A DNA stretch of 64,000 bases, taken from NCBI GenBank assembly GCA_003194525.1, contig NBIV01000282.1:1-64000 (forward strand), read 5' to 3'. This DNA comes from Gracilariopsis chorda. Lineage: Eukaryota; Rhodophyta; Florideophyceae; Gracilariales; Gracilariaceae. This document shows, one piece after another, positions 21,986-32,846 of the stretch. The notes below the pieces were generated by a model. That model had not been told where the DNA came from and ran no database searches. It saw nothing but the letters and a program-made list of their open reading frames with translations. How positions within the stretch are numbered: the first letter of the stretch is position 1; every line of letters starts with the position of its first letter. The position numbers and the translations under genes are program-made.

Positions 21986-23138
21986 TCACTCTGCCACCGT
22001 CATCGGTGTTTGATATCCTGATCGCTTAGCCGTCCAAACAACTTTTCCGTCGTTGCGCCTTCGAATTGCAAAATGTGGTGCGTCACCTCGAAGAACAACG
22101 CCAGTCGGTCCACCGAGCGTCGTCGTATCGCCCGGAATCAGGTAGGTGCCTATGGGAAGAGATGTTGTGGTCCTGGGATTCTTCGGCGCTCGACCAATTT
22201 GTATAAAAGCCTTGCGACAAGATAAAGTCGAATGGTTACCGCTTCGTTTCGTCCCCGTTTTCCCTTCGTGATGTTCATCGTTGCATAATGTCACCGTCAG
22301 TTTGAGGAATCCAAAAATACGACATCGCTAACCTTCAGATGTACTAAGTCTCCTAATCTAAGGTACCCTTCAAAAAGCAATAACAGACTAATTTCAACGT
22401 CAGCCTGGCCATGACTAAGCATGTCATATGCTAGTGCGCAGACCAGAATTTCCGGGCATACTCCGTGATGTGACATAGGCTTACTCACGCCCTATTTGCG
22501 CAAGCTTAGCGGAAAAAGCGTCAACTTTCCTTGTAGTCGCAGCATATAAAACTCCAACGCAGTCTTCGCCTGAGCTGCCCCCGAGTACTTCAAATCATGA
22601 TTTTTGTTGTAGCGGTGCACACAGTAACGTGTGAATAACTGATCGAAGTCTCTAAGCGGTGGTGAAACACCGTTTTATGTAGCTCAAGGTTTTTCAGCCA
22701 CCCCCAAAATTGTTGCAGTTGGCTATTATAATTGCGCAGCGTGGACGGCTTTACTTGTTTGTGGGCATGTGGCCCTACCAGTTGGTCAGATGTGGCACCG
22801 GTCCTCGGCCCCACCGGGGACGCTGTCTCTACCACATTGCTTACCGGGGGAGCGGCATCCTCCGCCGTCTGCTTCCCTTCGTCGGCATAGACCTGTATGG
22901 TAGTTCTTCTCAATAGTTCCTCCGGGTTGTCCAATCTTGGTTGAAAGAATCCCTGGGACGGGGCCGCGCCCGCTCCTCGAGTAGATGAACCTCTGGACCT
23001 TGTCCTCGGTTGTGGCATATCCAATTGGTAAACAGATGGTTCACTAAATCGCTTTCTAGTGATAACCAAACCAGACGGTGTCCAAATTACACTTCCTTCG
23101 TAAGTTCTTCCTTCGAAAACCAATAGGTATAATTCCAC
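21986..23138 (-). pseudogene. Tyrosine recombinase relic (DIRS- or Crypton-like)
   Basis: On the minus strand, a linker rich in Arg, Gly and Pro (RTRSRGSSTRGAGAAPSQG) is followed by PSTLRNYNSQLQQFWGWL, which fits the N-terminal core-binding fold of tyrosine recombinases. Further on, LLLLFEGYLRLGDLVHLKVS fits the start of the catalytic domain with its first Arg. The His-x-x-Arg and Tyr motifs were not found. No reverse transcriptase or split direct repeats were seen nearby, so a retroelement such as DIRS cannot be told from a Crypton. The relic is broken in several places. Confidence 0.6.
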
Positions 23139-23664
23139 TTCTAGTTCGGGAGACCAAAATGTGGTAGAACCAATTGGGTATCAAGTAACAGCGTGGTAGT
23201 CCGTTTTGAAAACCTTTGGCGAGAGCGCGAAGAGGGCTCGACCTGAAGGGTGGAAGTTGGGTACCCGAATGGGTGTGGCAGCACGAAACCACTAGGGGCG
23301 CAAGATAACCAGGCGGGCTTACCGTAACCAATTGGTAGTGTTGATAGTACGGTGCAGATGGGTTAGTAAAGCCTGAATAGTCGTAGCTAAACCAAGAGGT
23401 TGGCTTTAGAAGCCAGTTGGTATCACAATTAGCCAAGAGGTGCTTACCTTAGCCATCCTTTGTGAGGGAGCGCTGCACCCACGTTAAGAGTGAGCGATGC
23501 TCAATCTCAGGTGCACTCAGCTACGTGGCATACGTTGGGACCGGTTCTAATGGCAAGGCCCTACACCACAGTAGCGGGGTGTCACTACCTATAAACAATA
23601 ATATAACCAATTACTAAACCAATTAGTTAGCCACTATAACCCCGGTGGCACACTCACCAATTGG
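23021..23664. repeat. Cluster of CCAATTGG palindromes
   Basis: The 8-bp palindrome CCAATTGG occurs exactly at 23021, 23170, 23328 and 23657, mostly within AACCAATTGG(T/G). Near matches (AACCAATAGG, GCCAGTTGG, ACCAATTA twice) lie between and around them. The spacing is irregular at about 150, 158 and 329 bp. It lies at the 5' side of the recombinase relic. Confidence 0.6.
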
Positions 23665-24062
23665 TCCAGTGCGCGATGCACTGCCCATGTGGTCAGATCT
23701 CACTGTATCACGAAAGCGGATGATATTGTAACGCGGAATGTGGTTCGAGATACTGCGAGGTGGAGTAACTAGTCCCGCACCAGGCGTTGGCTCTCCGATG
23801 GGGTTTACCAAGCACCAGGGGCTCCGGAGCCAGAGCCAAACACTCGGTTTTTGTGTTTACTTCCCCGCAGTTGGGTCACGGTCACCTGCCTAAGTATAAA
23901 CTGCGCCGGCCCACTGTCAGACAGCTATATTAAATTAGCTAAATAGAATATAGCTATTTCTAAATAATAGGTGCAAACAACACTACACGTGTGCTAAGTG
24001 AGCCAAAGTGGCAAGTAAACCAATGTCCATTAAAATGTGCAAGTAACCTCGTAGTCGAGTAA
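23665..24062. other. Intergenic region
   Basis: No gene recognised. A short AT-rich stretch (23930-23970) repeats the word tagctatt or its variants. Confidence 0.3.
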
Positions 24063-25206
24063 TTGAGCTGCAATTCATATATCGAACGCTTCCACCGCGA
24101 TGCGGTACCTCCTTATATATTACTTGCAGTATGCGATAAACCTCCGCGAACGCGTTGCACTACACGTCACAGCTCTTCTTCGACGTCCAAGAGAAGGTTG
24201 GTAAAGCGATATGATGATCTTAAAGAAGGCGAGAAGCAAGTTTTTGACAACATAATGAGAGAAATACAATACCGAGGGAGAATGGGAGAGTCAGAAAAAC
24301 GCAACTCACATAAGAGCGTTTTCTTCTTACAAGGACGAACGGTCACAGAAAAAACCTATCTCCTATCTTTGCTGAACGATATTGTTGAGCATGAAGCGCT
24401 ATTGGTGAAGATGAAAGCCACGAAATGTATTGATGCTGCAGTATATGAAGGCGGAAGAACTTTGCATACTTTTATTGGATTGGGAGTCGATGGCAACAAA
24501 TATTTCCAACGTAGAGAGCATCGGACACTTTTACAAGTATAGAACATGATCACAGAGAGCAGACCCGATCTGGAAGACTGTTTTGCTGGTAATTGATGAA
24601 GCTTCATTGGGCCCGAAAATGCTATTTGAGATTGTGAATACCGTACTGATGGACTTCAGATTTTGGAGGCCTGGTCGTATTTATTGCCAGCCACTATATC
24701 CGACTGCTTCCAGTTATTCCAAGAACGAGAACAGTATCCGAACGGGATAGAAAAATTCGTTTTATATTCTACTGAGTCTCTTACAGGAGCTTCGATGGTA
24801 CTCTTACAAGCTTTGGGACAAAAGAGTCAAATTTATCCGCCTAACAGAATAGGTTCGTCAACAAGATGATCCATGTTTAGGCAAAGGGTTGCTCAGTCTT
24901 GCTCGTGGGACTATTTTAGCATCTGCAAGGCTCCGATCACGTCTATATCAGATGTACACCAAGCATACAAGTTACTGTCGACATTGTTTACAACAATAAA
25001 AGAAAGATGTCAAGATGAACTGGTTGATTGTTGCGCCAACAAAGCAATTAGTTGAGGAACATAACCAGAACGCATTGAAGTATTTCCCAGGAAATGTGTT
25101 TGACTTGAGGTCTGCAACCACGATTGTTCCCAATCGAGGGCCAAATAGTGAAAATGTTCAAACAAATAGTATCATTGAACCTGAACCGACGTATCATTAC
25201 GCTTAA
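24063..25206 (+). pseudogene. Helitron-type Pif1 helicase, decayed
   Basis: Frames that together follow the Pif1-like helicase of Helitrons: DLKEGEKQVFDNIMREI, a degenerate Walker A (FFLQGRTVTEKTYLLSLL where GPGGTGKT is expected), GGRTLHTFIGL, a remnant of DEASxGPK near 24596-24620, and VAPTKQLVEEHNQNALKYF followed by SATTIVPNRGPNSENVQTN. The last block closely matches 62860-63030 (NQLVDEHNAAALDLFPGE, SATTVQPVRGQNPESD), so the two are members of one helicase family. It has at least five stops or frame changes. The Rep nuclease domain is absent, as are the hairpin ends seen elsewhere in this window. Confidence 0.75.
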
Positions 25207-25980
25207 ACTGGAGTCCCACACCATCATTTGAAACTGAACTCTGCGCAATGTCGCTTGTAGATGACAGCGCAGAGTAAGTGATCAGCAGTGCTTGCCACGT
25301 TCAGGATTTATCTAAATGGGCGCGTTGCTTTTCGTTGTTCAAGTACGATGCAACGGGATACCACTTTATCGCATTGCGGAATCCAAGCTGGAACAATCGT
25401 ACTTGAAGCGGTGACAATTTCCGTCAAGAAACAATGGCGCTTTTTGAATGTTTGTGTGTGTTTATAGGAGCTCGCGTCTCTACTTCCAACACTAAAGGCC
25501 GTTCTATGACTTTATTTACGCGGAACCAGTGAACGCGAAGTCTGAAGACGTCCAATAAAACGACAGCACGTTGCAAAACATGCTTACCAAATTTCGTTTC
25601 CGTCTGCAGCCCACAAGTTTCCGCAGTCATGTGAACAACACTTTAACTCATCTGCATACCCTTGCTGGTTGAGTGACCTCCTTCCAATCAACTTTTACAA
25701 GAAGATGGACACAAGCGCAGTTTACGCCGTCGGTTCGAATACGTCACAACACCACGAGCAGCATAACTCTTCTTCCAACTTGGAGAGATTATCGACTAGC
25801 CAACATGATTCAACCCAATCAGACACAATTCAAGCCCCCAAAACAGTCAAGAAAGCTGAATGTTTGATCAAAGCCGCTTCACTCGATAATCAGAAATGCA
25901 AGGCTATTCTCAAAGAGTTGAAGATAATAGGCGCATAGAACGCTCGCCTATCAACCAAAGAACTTTTTCTAACACATAAG
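25207..25980 (+). other. Mostly non-coding; one Ser/Gln-rich frame
   Basis: The helicase similarity ends at about 25206. A 90-codon frame at 25669-25938 is rich in Ser, Gln and His, then turns Lys-rich (KKAECLIKAASLDNQKCKAI). No domain is recognised. Confidence 0.3.
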
Positions 25981-27066
25981 ATGGTGCAAAGATCGATTAC
26001 TATGCAGCAGATTAGAAAAATGAGTACTGACCACCTAAATCCTAACCACAACAATGATTGGACGCAGGAACTTGCATCAACTACGGTTAGAATTGTACGC
26101 AGAGACAATGGCGATGAAGAAATTGAATACGTCAGAGGAGACGTAACAATTATTACGAATGGAGTTGTAGCTGTAGATCTTTCAACTAATATGTCTCAAG
26201 AACAAAGTGTAACTCAGATTGGTGACAGAAGACCTGCCTTTGAAGCAGTAGAGTATTGTCGTTTACTTCATGTACTGGGAGATGTTCGAATGACAGCTAC
26301 AAGACAGAGATTGATGCAATCCATGTCTCGGGATCAACTGGATCGGCAACATGATGAACCATGGTCTGTTACAATAGCGCCGCTTTTCAATGATGAACGG
26401 TTCAAATGAAAGGCAAACACCGTTCTCTCGGGAGGAGTTACGCTGGATGATATCATAGCAATTGACCCAGCAAAAAGACCACATATACGGGATGGTGGAG
26501 TGTTGAAGCGAAAGTTTGGATAGTTCAAAAGTGTTTACGGAACATGTGTTTCTCGTTTTGAAGCATCAGGACAAGGAAATCCCGATGCATTTGCGAGCTT
26601 CGCTGACTTGAAATCATATATTATGTACGCATACTGTTACTTACAATTGAATCCTATTCTGCAACCATTGGCTACTCGTGTGCTGAGCGCAGATGTGCAA
26701 AGAGAAGAGGGCGTGGGTGAAGGGGTGTCTCAGTATGGGTACGGTGGGCGTCATGTTTTGCGTCATCCTCCAAAACGATGTAAGGCAGATTCGCGGGAGG
26801 TTAACATCGTTGGAGTAGAAAGTCTTATATCCGCTCTGCGTTCTAACGAGGAAATCGTAGAACACGATTGTAAGCGGTCAGAAAAGAGAAAACGCTCGTT
26901 TGAGGAAATGGATGCGGCATCACGGGCTACTAGATCAACTTTGCAGGCGTTGAGTGAAGCGAAGCAGATGCATGCAAAATCGAATACAGAACAAGAGAGG
27001 AATCTTCTGCAGGGAATCATAGACAAACTTCTAATTCAGCTTGCACAGGCAGAGGCTGCCATGTGA
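25981..27066 (+). pseudogene. Unrecognised protein with SANT-associated look, two stops
   Basis: A single frame of about 360 codons, broken only by TGA at about 26407 and TAG at about 26521. The N-terminal half has EYVRGDVTIITNGVVAVDLS and AVEYCRLLHVLGDVR. The middle, LKRKFG(stop)FKSVYGTCVSRFEASGQGN and PDAFASFADLKSYIMYAYC, resembles the region after Myb/SANT-like domains in proteins that accompany DNA transposons in protists, with the pattern SGQxDPxxFxxF. The C-terminus is a charged coiled-coil-like helix ending QLAQAEAAM. It may be a transposon accessory protein or an unknown host protein. I recall the pattern but could not check it against a database. Confidence 0.45.
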
Positions 27067-27130
27067 CGTTTACATTGAGCGACGTTTACTAGGAAATAGT
27101 TGGCGCACAAGGTAGTGATTTCCCGAAAGT

Positions 27131-28370
27131 TTGGGCATCACGGACCTGTCCATCCCATCTGACGGCTCTCTGCTGGGCATAGCAGGAAGGGAAAAGCTAG
27201 CGCAGATATGGAAAAGCAAGCATGGGGAAGTCTTACGGACAATGGACACAGTAATGCCCGCTTTTGCGCGCATTCAATTCAGAGCGATTTGTTTTCGTTC
27301 AGCACTACCCGGTTTGGGGTTCACAGCGGGAAGCAACCCCAGGCGAGGGGGATGGATTGCGGCTTGGCGGAAATCAGGTACATCCGAGATAGCGCGCTCT
27401 TCACCAAATACGAAGATCAAGGCCCCTTCTGATGCCCTCACAGCAATGTTTGTGAGTGATGAAGGGTCACTACTGCTAGCAGCTCTGCAGAAAGCCATGT
27501 GTCTTTGTTTGCTGTGGATGGACTTCCGTTTTGAAATCAGAGTGCGCACATACATTTGGTAACAGCTGTGGTAACATGCTTCCACTACGGTGAATGAAGG
27601 TATTCTTTGAGGATGGCGCTGCAGATGTTCCGGTTGGAATCCCAGTCGCTGTTGTTGTCGAAGAAGAAGAGGACATTGCAGCTTTCAAGAACTACGTGCC
27701 TGATGAAGGGACCGTTGAATACACCATAGAACCTCATCCATCTGAGCCAACACCCGAACCCGTACCCCCAATTCCAGTGCCGTCCACACCTCAAACACCG
27801 CAGCCTTCTGCAACACCTGTAGCCGCAGCGCATACGACAACATCTAGAGTTGTGGTCTTGCCCTTAGCCCGAGTATCTGCGGCAAACGCCAGCTTACCCC
27901 TTATATCCATTATTGGAACTGGATCAGATGGCCGCGTCATTGCAGCAGATGTGCAGGTTTCACTTGTTCACGGAGTTCCAGAGCCAGCCCCCGCTATGCC
28001 CGCCCAAGTACCAGGCATGCAGTTGTATACTGAGGTTGAAAATACAAAGTTCAAGTGGGTGACTGCAGAAAGATTGCTGCAATTCAAGCAAACTCTGCCA
28101 CAATACTACTAAACGGATCAATGAGAGGTTGAAAACATGCTGGAACTGCGCCCTACTCTTAATTCAAAAGCTAGAGATGGTGAGTATAAGACCAGTGTTA
28201 ACAATTTTTTCATCAAAGCTGCAGTTGCAGCTCTTGGAAATGTGCCGGAGGTAAACGTGCAATTGATGGGAGATAAGATTCGGATGTATGATGCTGCAGA
28301 AATATCGATTGCTGTCCAGACTGAACAAGAACTGATCACCCCGATTTTCAAGGATACGGATGATATGTGA
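27131..28370 (+). pseudogene. Pyruvate dehydrogenase E2 (dihydrolipoyl acetyltransferase) pseudogene
   Basis: E2 carries lipoyl groups and transfers acetyl to CoA in the mitochondrial pyruvate dehydrogenase complex. Visible in order: a badly worn lipoyl region (GWIAAWRKSG...DEGSLL, about 27350-27475, no clear DKA lipoylation motif); the lipoyl-domain tail VFFEDGAADVPVGIPVAVVV (27597); a Pro/Glu/Ala-rich linker with many PTPEP and PSTPQTPQP units; the E3-binding domain LPLARVSAANASLPLI then IGTGSDGRVIAADVQ (about 27855-27955); and the start of the catalytic domain, VTAERLLQFKQTLPQYY then SVNNFFIKAAVAALGNVPEV and AVQTEQELITPIFKD. It has stops after QYY and after TDDM and at least one frame change upstream. 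The catalytic HxxxD end is missing. A degraded duplicate of a host gene. Confidence 0.82.
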
Positions 28371-29528
28371 AAAAGGCTCTTGTACGTTAAGGTTATCGCG
28401 ATCTGTGCGACAATTTCTTTTGTGCCACGACGATTAGTCCCCACTCGCGTCAATTGATGTGTTCACAGTGCATCGTAGAACAATTGCAGAAGCACACGAC
28501 CAGTCATTAAAGGCTCTCAGATGCTGGCGCTCGAAATTGCTCGCTGCCGCCACCATTCGGTGTTCGATAAGAAGCTTGATGGCGAACCGCAAAGCAGAAT
28601 CAGACAAACAAAAAACCGTTAACTCTGATCCAACAGGATATGTTCGAACCAAGACAAATCTGCAGCCCTTGATGTTCGCTCGACAGCGTTCTATACTACA
28701 ATCGACTCTCCAGTCTCCAGATAAATCATGAAGCGATATGGAACCCACATTAGATCGAGGTAATACTGCTATTTTCAAGGTAAGATGTTTTCGTAGTGTT
28801 CTCTCTGATATTAAAAAGCTCGGGCAGCTTTCTTGTGATGGGTGCGTCGTGCTGCCATGTGCAACGCCAGTTTTTGCATCCACGCTTTTTCTGGCAGATA
28901 TAACTGACTTAGTATTGTTGTAGTTGTCGGAAGGAGCAAGGCCTGTGATCAATGAGAGCTGAGACGTTGACAGTGTGCGATGGTTTGGAAAAGGCTTGAA
29001 GCTTTGTCTCCATGATTTGTCCTCCATTGTATGAGAATTCGGTCTCACGTTACCATTTCAGTTCGGGCAGGAAGGATAACAGCAAAGAGCTTCATGAAGT
29101 TGCTGTATTACAGAAATCTCAAAACTCTCGTGAATGGGCCGGCGTGTCACATTTGGCCCATTTGTGAAGAGAACTACAAAAAAGTGGTTAAGTTGCTTCG
29201 GAGTTGGAGATTTTGATGTGGTATTGCTTAATCCCTGTCTCTTCATCTAGCAGATACTTTTGTCGCTGAAAGCTGTATCGATTCTGTTAACTGAATTGAC
29301 CGTGATGCGATTGATTGCTCCAATAATGATCAGCACATGATGTACTTCTGCAAAATCAAGTAGTTCTTACTCTGATCGTTCTTTGGGAATGGTGATGGAG
29401 AACACAAGCGCGAGGGATATTGCACCTTGTGGATGAAAACAACTGCTAAGGGTAAAGAGGGTTAACTGCGAACTTCTTTCCTGAGAATTGCGACAGGTCG
29501 TGTGCATCTGATACACTGCATCTTTACA
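28371..29528. other. Region without a recognisable gene
   Basis: Long frames occur on both strands (28434-29048 minus, 28459-28731 plus) but none shows a domain, and they overlap. The missing end of the E2 gene was not found here. Confidence 0.35.
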
Positions 29529-30197
29529 TCATGATGTAGAATATCCAAGATCATCCCGCATGATGCGGTATGATGCTGGATATTTTACAAATTTGGGTGC
29601 AAACAGGAACTGAAAATCAGATTCCATGCAAAGCATGACGGCTGTCGTACGGAGAGCATTGTGATAGTGAAAGAGCCAAACATGAAGAAATGTTCTTCGC
29701 ACGCTGATGAACAGTGAGGCCATAGAGCTCGCTAGGGTATTGATCCCGAGAAACCATATATACGCCGACTGGGCAGCTTCGGCATTACCATTGCCATCGG
29801 AACCGACCTGCTTCTTGCCCCCCATACCATGCCGCAGGAGGTACAATTGAAGCAGCCCAGGTGTCCATGCGAGGCTTCGTACAAGAATCGAAGCATAACC
29901 ACGATATAATATTCACATCCGGTACAACAGCTTCTTTTGAAACCATAGCAAACCGTTTGCCATGGACTTCAGAGAGTGCCTTTGTATGCCATGCGCATGT
30001 GCACAACTCGCTTCTTGGGTTTTGTGGTGTCGCGCTCGAGAAGGGTGCTACGTGCTATTCTTTTCGCACTGATGAGTTCAAGTAGCTTCTAGAAGATAAG
30101 ACGGGACATTTCCGTAAGAAGTCATTCGTAGTATTTGCTTACTCTGCACAATGCAACCTAATGGGATCAGAATACCCACTATAATGGGCAGCTCTGG

Positions 30198-30930
30198 TTA
30201 AGAAGTTTGGATTACTTGGATACCCTCCCTTCTTTGTGATAACTCTGGTTGATACAGCAAGGCTATTGGCCTCTGCTCCTTTTTCAGTCGATCAGCACCC
30301 GGGTATCGATGGCTTTGTATTCTCTCTTTACAAACTTTCATAAATGACACGGCCCTCGCATTTCGTGATTGTTTCCAACTGATCCCTTTTCTCGTACGGT
30401 GGAAGCAAGCAAGATCCGAAAGAAACATCAGCTTTCATGCCCACCGCTGACAAGATCGCTGAAAACACGCCATCTTCTGAAAGCAAGCTCCACTCTCCCG
30501 CATCAGTGTTGTCTGCAGCCGACCCACCAAATATTCTTTCATTTGGTAGAATTGCTGAGAAACAGTCAAGAACCTCCTCCTCTATTCCAGGTGACGTGGC
30601 AAGGAGAATGTTTGAAATGTCTCCAATCTGCTCTCTCAGCCTCGCAGCTACTCGATTCGTCGCCTCCTTTGCATCACAGGTTTCGAGATTGCTCGATGCA
30701 GCCGCCATGTCTTATTGTCGATCAAGAGAGTCCCGACATCATTTGGTATTGCTCTTGTGTTTAAAAAACATGCACCACAGGTGGTGGGCCCATGGATTTG
30801 CACATCTGGCAGTCGCTTGCGAAAAATTCTATGCACATCTGCTGCATTGCGGTCAACTGTGTGAGTCACAACTGCCAGCGTTGGGGAGGGGGTTAAATTT
30901 ATTGCTTCATTCAGCGCTGTGTCAACTGCT
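30198..30930 (-). pseudogene. FIST-domain protein, damaged
   Basis: Minus-strand reading from about 30930: VDTALNEAINLTPSPTLAVV, a segment with GPTTCGACFLNT (the FIST_N pattern of a Gly-x-Thr-Thr-Cys-Gly core), then after one frame change near 30715 NRVAARLREQIGDISNILLA, GIEEEVLDCFSAILP and IFGGSAADNTDAGEWSLLSE. The last is the hallmark FIST segment. FIST domains are sensory or ligand-binding modules in bacterial signalling proteins and eukaryotic F-box proteins. The C-terminal FIST_C part is not clear; weak frames continue to about 29529. Introns could explain part of the frame change. Confidence 0.72.
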
Positions 30931-30999
30931 TATTGAGTGGATATGAGGTCAGACGAGCCAAGGGATACTGAAAGCCTACGGACCATTCTTACCAGTTCT

Positions 31000-31672
31000 T
31001 GAACGCACTGCATATGACTTTCTCGCTTTCTCATCCATCTTTTCATCATCCTTCGCCAGGTTTGCTGGGACTTTGAGGAAGACTTCTTCTGAGAACAAAT
31101 CTTCAAGTGTATTCAATGTGAGCTCTCTTTGCGTTAATGTGTCTGGCTCTGGCCCTTACTCTAATACGTCATTCTCGGTAGGTCGAACATGGGTCGCCAT
31201 TTCTTGTAGCATTTTCATCATCTCCAGGACAGCAATTGTAGCAACTTCAATTGATGCTACAATCAGTTCATCCTTGCCAGTATTCTTCAAAGTTTCCAAT
31301 GATTCTACAAGGACCCTAAATGCAAGCTTAAAAGTGTGCTCTGGTCAGTATCTTCGGGGTTTCTCGTTTCGTCTGTTCCTTTGTCTCCGCGATACACTTA
31401 CTCAGTTCTCTAACGAAGTTGGAAAGACTAGATTCGATGAATTAAATAGTCACCTGCACCAATGCCTTTAGACAATCGTCCTGCAAGTACTTCCGAATTT
31501 GTACTACAGCTTTCGTAGCGGTATTTTTTGCGAGCACAAAACGACCTTCGGCCGTAGACAAGCACAGGAACTGCGAGATGACAAGGACTGCCTCTTCGAA
31601 CGGGCGTTTGGGGTTGAAGGAAAACTTGTACTGGACAAATGCCCTAGCAGATATGATCCGTTTCGCATTCAA
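31000..31672 (-). pseudogene. Unrecognised helical host-like protein, fragment
   Basis: Two adjoining minus-strand stretches. 31672-31442 reads FNPKRPFEEAVLVISQFLCL, then NTATKAVVQIRKYLQDDCLKA. 31420-31000 reads ESLETLKNTGKDELIVASIE, VATIAVLEMMKMLQEMATHV and LTLNTLEDLFSEEVFLKVPA, with one stop near 31160. Both are amphipathic and helical with no plus-strand alternative that looks like a protein. It could be one intron-bearing gene lying downstream of the lipase-like gene on the same strand, or its worn tail. No domain is recognised. Confidence 0.45.
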
Positions 31673-31673
31673 G

Positions 31674-32455
31674 TTACGGGGGAATGCGACTTAAACAGTA
31701 CTTAACCAGGAGCAGCAGCTGCTTGCTCGTGTTGAACAAAAGGCCGTGTGCTATGGGAATCATACTCTGGAGAAACCAGTACACACCGAACTGACGCACA
31801 TCCAAATTGCGACTGGGTACCATCACTATCTTATCAGCGGTCAGACGGGCTATCTTACCGGTTTGCTTGTCGTACAGGTGTGCAGCGGCGTAATGGACGT
31901 ACATCCAACCCAGCGAAAAGCAACGAGAGATATGGAATGTAAGGAGCTGTGATTGGCGACAGTGTGCCGGATGTCCTCCGCCAGCCTCAACCCTCCAACG
32001 TCAATTCCATCGTGCGTCTTGTCGGTGTTGACTCTACTAGCATACACCATTATTCTGCCAGAGGACACCTCATCCGTACTGTCCAACGTCTGCAGCAGGT
32101 ACGAAAAGTCCTCGACGGTGCCCTGCAAGCCGTGCGACAGCACGAGGATGGATGTCGGCGGCTGGTGCTTGTGCTCCAAAGACGGGGCGCTCGGTTTGGT
32201 AGCTGCCATCGATTGGGTGTGAGATCTTCGTAGCAACGGGAGTGGGGAAGATGGTCTAGGCAGTCGAATGCCCTGCAGCGGGCTGGAAGGGCGCGCAATG
32301 ATCTGAGAGAGCTTCTTTCGCGGCTTTTGGCGGGGAGATGTCGTGGAGTCGACGCTATCACTAGGCTGCTCGGCGGCAGAAAGATTGGTGCGGTTTCCGG
32401 AGTTATTTTCTTCGCGAACGGAGCGCAGAAGGGTGAGAGCAAAGTACGGCGCCAT
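31674..32455 (-). pseudogene. DUF676 (ROG1-type) serine lipase, nucleophile region lost
   Basis: The DUF676 family contains putative serine esterases with an alpha/beta hydrolase fold. After a basic Ser/Pro-rich N-terminus there is LVLSHGLQGTVEDFSYLLQT (oxyanion-hole HGLxG motif), then KTHDGIDVGGLRLAEDI, which is diagnostic. The nucleophile elbow, normally GHSLGG, reads as AFRWVG, and the frame changes there. The neighbouring frame continues LGWMYVHYAAAHLYDKQTGK, then VMVPSRNLDVRQFGVYWFLQ, matching the family's ATPHLGVR region. The change falls exactly on the catalytic Ser. The first ATG in frame is near 32455. It is divergent from the orphan gene at 32847. Confidence 0.75.
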
Positions 32456-32846
32456 GGAGCAACGGACAAAGGGCACGGGTGCGTTAGAAACGACGAAATC
32501 GTAATTGAAGTGATGTGGGCTGTGGTGTTGGCGCTATGATATGTATGGCGGAAGCGCGCGAAGCTGCCGATTGTGCAAATGTAACACTACCGTTGGTAGC
32601 GATGCGCCGTAAGTAGAGTTAGCGGTGAGGAGGCCGACTGCTTTGCAGTGCACCGTGTGCCAATTTGTCAGCGGCAGCCAGTGTGCAGCTGTGCTGTTCA
32701 TGAGCATTTGCCGATATTATGCACGTGTAACACGCTTCTGCTCATCTGCCGTACCCTGCGCCACCGACGCCCTTATCATATGCGATCAACGCGCCCATTC
32801 GCGCATGCAGCGCAGCGGCCGCCGTGCGAGCCGTTGCCGCTGCCTT

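Noticed and set aside
28434-29048. A 204-codon minus-strand frame
   Set aside because: No domain, Ser/Arg/Thr-rich, and overlapped by plus-strand frames; not supportable as a gene.
31073-31471. A 132-codon plus-strand frame
   Set aside because: It is the shadow of a helical minus-strand protein (ESLETLKNTGKDELIVASIE), which has far better amino-acid balance.
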